From Gavia stellata (Eukaryota; Chordata; Aves; Gaviiformes; Gaviidae), in the NCBI RefSeq assembly GCF_030936135.1, contig NC_082594.1, positions 126,332,668 through 126,396,667 on the forward strand: a stretch of 64,000 nucleotides of DNA, written 5' to 3'. Position 1 is the first letter of the stretch. Each line of letters opens with the position of its first letter. The notes under the pieces were generated by a model. That model was not told the origin of the DNA, made no database searches, and saw nothing but the letters and a program-made list of their open reading frames with translations. Of the stretch, positions 58,021 through 64,000 are shown in pieces. A program made the position numbers and the translations under genes.

Positions 58021-59165
58021 TGTGGTGGGTTGATGCCGGCTGGATGCCAGGGTCCCACCAAAGCCGCTCTATCACTCCCTCAGCTGGACAGGGGAGAGAA
58101 AAATAGAACGAAAAGCTCATGGGTTGAGATAAGGACAGGGAGAGATCATTCACCAGTTACCGTCACGGGCAAAACAGACTTTACTTGGGGGAAAAAATGA
58201 ATTTAGTTTATTACCAATCAAATCAGAGTAGGTTAATAAGAAATAAACCCAGATCTTAAAAAACACCTTCTCCCCACCCCTCTCTTCTTCCCCGGCTCAA
58301 CTTCACTCCCGATATTCCCTACCTTCTTCCCCCTCAGTGTCACAGGGGGACAGGGAACGGGGATTGCAGTCAGTTCATCACACATCTTTGCTGCTCCATC
58401 ATCCTCAAAGAAAGGACTCCTCATGCTCTTCCGCTGCTCCAGCGTGGGGTCCCTCCCATGGGAGACAGCCCTCCACGAACTTTACCAATGTGAGTCCTTC
58501 CCACGGGCTGCAGCTCTTCACGAACTGCTCCTGTGTGGGCCCTTTCCACAGGGTGCAGTCCTTCAGGAACAGACTGCTCCAGCGTGGGTCCCCCGCGGGG
58601 TCACAAGTCCTGCCAGCAAACCTGCTCCAGCGTGGGCTTCTCTCTCCATGGGTCCACAGGTCCTGCCAGGAGCCTGCTCCAGCATGGGCTTCCCATGGGG
58701 TCACAGCCTCCTTCGGGCATCCACCTGCTCCGGCGTGGGGTCCTCCCTGGACTGCAGGTGGGTATCTGCTCCACCGTGGACCTCCATGGGCTGCAGGGGC
58801 ACAGCCTGCCTCACCATGGTCTGCACCACGGGCTGCAGGGGAATCTCTGCTCCGGCGCCTGGAGCACCTCCTCCCCCTCCTTCTTCACTGACCTTGGTGT
58901 CTGCAGAGTTGGTTCTCTCACATATTCTCACTCCTCTCTCTGCTGCTGTTGTTGCTCAGCAATTTTTTCCCCCTTCTTCACTATGTTATCCCAGAGGTGC
59001 TATCACCATGGCTGATGGGCTCGGCCTTGGCCAGTGGCAGGTCCGTCTTGGAGCCGGCTGGCACTGGCTCTATTGGACATAGGGGAAGCTTCTAGCAGCT
59101 TCTCACAGAAGCCACCCCTGTAGCCCCCCACCACTACCAAAACCTTGCCACATGAACCCAATACA
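58021..59165 (-). mobile_element. Solo LTR of an avian endogenous retrovirus
   Basis: This 1145-base element starts TG and ends CA, flanked by a perfect 5-base duplication GGTTT (58016-58020 and 59166-59170). No retroviral gag, pol or env frame adjoins it, so it is a solo LTR. Read on the minus strand it opens TGTATTGGGTTCATG and carries AATAAA (TTTATT at 58207-58212 on plus) near its 3' side. The middle consists of imperfect tandem units built around CTGCTCCAGCGTGGG. I recognise the consensus as a repeat common in many birds and believe it is ERVL-related; the 5-base duplication is compatible. Open frames within it on both strands are not genes. Confidence 0.92.
58425..58880. repeat. Imperfect tandem units within the LTR
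   Basis: CTGCTCC(A/G)GCGTGGG-type cores recur roughly every 45-60 bases, interleaved with CATGGG / CACGGG(C/G)TGCAG blocks. Units are diverged, and they would allow extensive secondary structure in the LTR transcript. Confidence 0.75.
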
Positions 59166-59170
59166 GGTTT

Positions 59171-62100
59171 AAATTCGCTGCATCCAGTGTTTACAGAATG
59201 AGAAATAAGACCTTAATTTGCAGTAAAAGATTTATGTAGTACAGTCTGGGCTAAAGGAGCTCTTGCTCCTGCCAGCTGTCTGCTTCTGTTATGCTCCCTA
59301 CCCCGGGTCATCTTCACCCCAGGAGATGCCAGCAGGGAGCTGACAGCATCTTGGTATTTGGGCATTGTTCGTGTTTAACAAGCTGGTGTGGAAAACAGGG
59401 ATCAACTGATTGAGCAGTAAAGAAAACCCCTGTGGTGCCATCAGGCACAATGCAAAGATTCTGGTCTATAGGTAAAGACAGTTTGTAGGGAATTTTTTTC
59501 CCCATTTTTCAGAGGCTGTATCATATGTTCAGCTCAGGTTTTTCCTTTATTGCCAGTAATTTTTAGATTAACTGCTAGAGTTTCTAGAAATTACGGAAGT
59601 CACCTTTGTCTTCTCACTGAAAAGGAAGATTTTCAACAAAGATATTATTGATTTCACATTTCCAGACCCAACAGAAAATCCTGAGGGTTATTTGATGAAG
59701 ATTCAAGAAGATGAATTTTGGGCAAAGGTAATGTTTTCTTTCGGTTTCCTCTTCTGGGATGTAGCAACTTGTGAGATGCATAAAAGATGCAGGAAATAAT
59801 TGTTCTTCACTTGACTGTGTTCAGCCTTCGCTGATGTTGTGTATCCTTGTTGAAATCGTAGATAGTTGGGGGTATCCTGAGAGGAGTGAACAGCACCTCT
59901 GGAAGGTTTAGAAACCATAACCTACAAGATAGGGAGCAATGGAGCCGTTATGCAGAAGGAAGGATTCCTTGGATGGGGCAAGTAATGTTTTTTACAAAAG
60001 GAATTGATATAGACAATGGCTAGTAGTTCTCCACATCCACTGGTGACAGGAGAAGGGGTAACCAGCCTAGTCTGTAGTGAAGGAGAACTAAGCTGATGGA
60101 CAGAAAAAAATCTTGGTCTAGGCATGCTTGATCCTGAGCTAGGTGATTATTTGACCCTTCCAGCCTCATGCTGTTACGTTCCTTGCAGGAAAAAATCCGC
60201 CCACCCAAGGGCTGATCTGCAAGTGTTTCCAAGAGACAGTATTTCTGAGAGACTTTCTTGGCTTATTCTGCAACAGAATTTATGAAGTACCTGGGCTGAA
60301 AAAAGTAATTGAGCATGGACCCTCAAATGAGTGTTGCAAAATTAAGTGAAGATCCAACTACTCGTGTTACCTGTGACGCTGGCTCAGGATGCATTCCAAA
60401 AAGTCACTTACGTAGACGTTCCTAATGTTTGTGGTTTATTGTATTTGAGGTATGTTTAGTTTGGGGCTTACTTAATCGAGTTTCTAAGTGAGACAAGCCT
60501 GAGGAAACTTTGTTGTCTATGTATTTATGATTATTGTCCTTCTTTCCCCTTTAGAATCTATTGGCCAGTTCAAGACAGAGTTGCTGAAATACTGATTCTT
60601 ACGTTTCCTGTAAAGAGGCCTCACGGAGGACAGGGCCTCTGTTAGTGCCTCCACTGAAGGAAGCATTGCCATCCTTTGTCTAGATCACAGTTCATGATCA
60701 TTTTGCCCTTTTTTTAATTATTGATGTCACTGTTATACAATGAATGAGAGGTATGATGCATTGGGGATTCTTTAGGTGATTTTGCAAGGGATGAACGAAA
60801 TGCATTGGGAATCGCTCCTCCTGGTTTTAGAACAAACAAGAGACTAGCCTTGAAATCCCGCAGGCGCTTGAGTGATGCCATGCGGATCTGGTCCATAAAA
60901 TTCACAGTCATGTATATATAACTGTTTTGAACCTCGGTGCAGCATTTTAAGGAAGTCAGTCCCTTGGTGTAATGAAGAAGCAGTCACTGATTCACTCTTC
61001 CCAATGCATCTCGCATTAGATTCCTGTCTCAGTTACAGCGGTTCCTGTAGAGGCAAAATGAGACCACACATACCTATTGTTTGTAGCCCAGAATTGCTCT
61101 CTTTTAGGCATTGATGAATTAGTTCATATGGAGTAACGTTAAAAAATTGTCATAAATAGAAGAAGAAGAGCCGATGTTTGATATGCAATGAGACTTCTTT
61201 TTGATGTTTGTTAATGCTGAGTCAGGCTGAAATGAAAGTGATCAAGGGAAAGCATCAGAAATTAGAGATGACAGAGAACTTGACAAAAGCAAGGTTTGGA
61301 AAACAAGTCTGAACTGCAGATAATAAAGCTGATATTCTTTCTGGCCTTGCAGGAGAGAAGACAGCTTCATATTAGTGATACGTTAATATCTGTTCTGAGA
61401 TAGTATTCTTCTTGAGCTTGTTCATGCAGAAGTACTCATCCACTGGTTCCCCAAAAACGTCTTTGAAATTTGCCTTCTGAAAAGTACGTTAGTTAAGCAA
61501 GATTTCTTCCCTGTTACTGATTTCTAAGACAGAATTAATTATCTTCCAAATAGGAAATAATTTGCTTCTTGTCGTACTCTTTTTCTAACAATAGATTCTG
61601 CCCTATCTGAATTCATTGTGTCTTATCAGAGGTGCTCCATTCTTGAGCTCCCCTTTGTTCTCTGTGTCTTTATTTTTTAAGTAATGTTCTTTCCAGCCTA
61701 CGACTGGCTTCTCTCAGGTGAGTTCTTTGAACTCTTTCCAGCTCATGTTATTGCACACTGCACAAGTCTTCTCACAGTGACAACATTTAACAAACAAGAA
61801 GAGTAATGAAGAGGTAAGTACATTCAAATCATGAGCAGTTAAGTCCAGAGAGAGAAGAGCTGGGTCCTACTAGAAAGAATCAAATGTGAAGAGAGTTTCT
61901 AGCACCTCAGTGTGACGGTGGTGGGCACTTTATGTGCTTTGTGGCTATACAAAGCTGAGGTAGCTCTCGTATTCAGAAGCTGCAGGAGAATACTGTGAGT
62001 TCAACTCTGGTGTGACTGGATCACACATTTAAGGGCTTTAAATATAAATTTAAGGTTTTAGTGTTAGATGTTAATTTTGTTTCGAAATCTTACCCTAAGT

Positions 62101-64000
62101 CTTGTAGAAGAACAAGGAGAAACTTTGGGACTTTGTTGCTTGCCCCGAGTCAGTGGTATAGGGAATTTGTTTTGAAACTGTGTTGTGGTTTTTCAGCTTA
62201 TGGGGTTTGTTTTGTTTTGAGTTTTTGTTTGGTTTTGAGGCAAAGGAAATCTTAGTACATGATTCTAAGTAAGACAAATGTCTCCCCAGAGATCACTGCA
62301 CCGACACATTTGATCTCTAGGATTACATTGCTTTGTAGATTGTCATAGTGCATTGAGGTTGACAAATTACCTTGTCTGAGGCTTCATCCTGTGAAGTCTT
62401 ATGAAGACATTGGTGAAGGGAAAGTGTCAGCCGGTTGAACATTTCCAATCCTTACTTTTTTACAATGCACCCTGCCGTTAGCTTGCTAATATCAGGCTTC
62501 CAGTTAAAGCTCTGTATGATGGTGCAGAGATACTTCAGTACATAGCACAAGGGGGCCCTGAATGTACAAGGAAAAATGAATGCACAAGTACAGAACAACA
62601 GCCATGAGCAAAAACTCAGACTTGACGCCCTCTCCACAACCCCACGTGTAGGAAGTAAGAAATGCAAATGCAGAAATGTTCTTTTACTAGCCAAGTACAG
62701 TAATGGTAGCCAGAAAAGGTACGTAGAGAAGAAAATGAAAGAAAAAGTTTTTTAAAAAAAAAAAGTGAGCAGTGACTCAGACAACCAGATTTTGTTCATA
62801 TCTGGCATTAACATAGTGCAGATAAGCAAAAATCAATTCAGCAGTAGTCTCAGAAAAAAATGCTCCCTGTACAAACAGGAAGCAAAGCACCAAACACATG
62901 ATTTGGCGGTGATTGAATGTGTGAAGACATGATCAGCGCTGTGCAAGAGAGGACAGCAAACGTGCCAAGCCAAATTTAAACTGGCCTAACTCTCACTCCG
63001 CCAGGAAAAGCCAAACTGCGATACCAAGGAAAAGCATGAACGTTAAAATATCAGGAAATACAGAGATCACTGAGAAATATGTTTTGATTGATGGATGTTT
63101 TTATTTACAGTTTAACTTACTAAACCAGTCACAAATGATGCCGGTAGTAAGTCTACAAACAAAACAAGTGCTACTGGAAGAGCACGCGTGTGATTTTGGC
63201 CTTTCTGTAGCAAAGCTGCAAAAAAAATATTAATGTTTTGGAAAGAAAACAAGTAACATCTTCTGGATAAGTTACTCCAAGAAGTAGACTGCTTGTGTCG
63301 CTCACTCCAACAGAGTGAAGAAAAAAAAAAAAATTCTGTATTTCTAAAGTAATGGAAGAAATGAAGCAAATAGACGGTATCCTTGTCCTGAAGTGCATAA
63401 AGCCAGGTAACCAGCTCTGATAGCCCTAGAAAACTCAGCCAAGATGCATATTTGCCTAAGCCCAAACAATTTAAACAGAACACCCTAAAGAGTTGACTGC
63501 CGGATGCATGCAACGGAAGAAGTATGATCTGATTTGGGGAAAAGCCACGATATTCTGACAGTTTGGTGCCAAAAATGAATATCAGCCATTTGGATAGAGT
63601 GCTCCCGTACTGTGTCAAGAACACTAGTAACTGGGCAGAGGGGCTGAGAATGCCCCTGGAGACCTGATTTAGGGAATATATGAACCCTCACAGCACAGTA
63701 GCTGCTATATTAGAACATCATCTACCATGAAAATGTGTATGACTGTGAGGACAATTGTTTGAATGATTTTTGTGTCTCCTAGAAGAAGCCAACAAAGCAA
63801 AACTGTTTGAGGAATAGGTGCAACATGATACATGGCAGTCCTGCCCATCACCAGGGTCTATGGCACAAGTCTGGAAAAGTCACCACAAAAAGCCCACGTG
63901 GCTGTAGCTCTTGTGATATCGTAATATGCTGCCTGCCCAACAGGAGAATTTGAGAACCAAATCTATGTCCTTGGTCCAATAGAAGTAGGAGTAAGTATCA
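59171..64000. other. Right end of window, no gene identified
   Basis: This is A+T-rich DNA. One exon-like segment is listed separately at 59588-59727. The longest open frame (63112-63624, minus) has no recognisable domain. An A-run occurs near 63318. Confidence 0.45.
59588..59727 (+). other. Exon-like segment, unknown product
   Basis: A TTTCTAG acceptor-like site and an AAAG|GTAATG donor-like site enclose an open frame containing KIFNKDIIDFTFPDPTENPE and then YLMKIQEDEFWAK. The composition (charged, Pro/Asp/Glu, few rare residues) looks protein-like, but I do not recognise a family. No joining exon could be demonstrated. It may be an exon of an unseen gene, a decayed pseudogene piece, or chance. 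Confidence 0.25.

Noticed and set aside
58337-59082. Long overlapping plus-strand open frames (184 and 219 codons)
   Set aside because: They lie entirely inside the solo LTR and arise from G+C-rich tandem units without stop codons.
60714-60911. Minus-strand 65-codon frame and an antisense plus frame ending at TAA near 60920
   Set aside because: Both strands give moderately protein-like peptides, but neither has a family match or paired splice sites, so chance is more likely.
63112-63624. 170-codon minus-strand frame
   Set aside because: It has no recognisable domain, contains a Phe run from a homopolymer, and shows no splice or promoter context.

Overview
The window is from a bird nuclear genome. 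Evidence is an intact apovitellenin-1 gene (a laying-bird yolk VLDL protein), several CR1 retrotransposon fragments with the typical avian tail, an avian-type solo LTR, and split vertebrate genes with GT-AG introns. The species cannot be fixed from the sequence. It looks non-galliform, because apovitellenin-1 has Trp where I recall chicken having the dimer-forming Cys.

Layout, left to right. (1) 3.5-7.4 kb, plus strand: the last three coding exons of ILDR1, a tricellular-junction / lipoprotein-receptor-like protein. Its signal, Ig and membrane exons lie beyond the left edge. (2) 13.2-16.7 kb, plus strand: the complete APOV1 gene, with a two-site oestrogen-response module, a DR1 nuclear-receptor site and a TATA-like box. 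(3) 20.7-22.2 kb: an orphan CpG island with no gene I can assign. (4) 34.1-35.4 kb, minus strand: GPR15, a single-exon chemoattractant receptor, complete except for a one-base frameshift after TM2/ECL1. (5) 42.6-50.4 kb, plus strand: CLDND1, with a CpG-island promoter carrying two near-identical ZNF143-type motifs and four coding exons giving a 250-residue claudin-like protein. (6) 58.0-59.2 kb: a solo LTR in minus orientation with a perfect 5-bp target duplication. The remainder is A+T-rich intron or intergenic DNA with scattered CR1 pieces.

The GPR15/CLDND1 head-to-head pair matches mammalian synteny as I recall it (CLDND1-GPR15-CPOX), but I see no CPOX exon between APOV1 and GPR15. The genes do not form one pathway. 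The most coherent regulatory unit is the APOV1 promoter, which reads as a liver, oestrogen-driven yolk-protein switch. I did not find a convincing new biological system. The best leads are the GPR15 frameshift, the orphan CpG island, the APOV1 promoter grammar, and two isolated exon-like segments of unknown identity.
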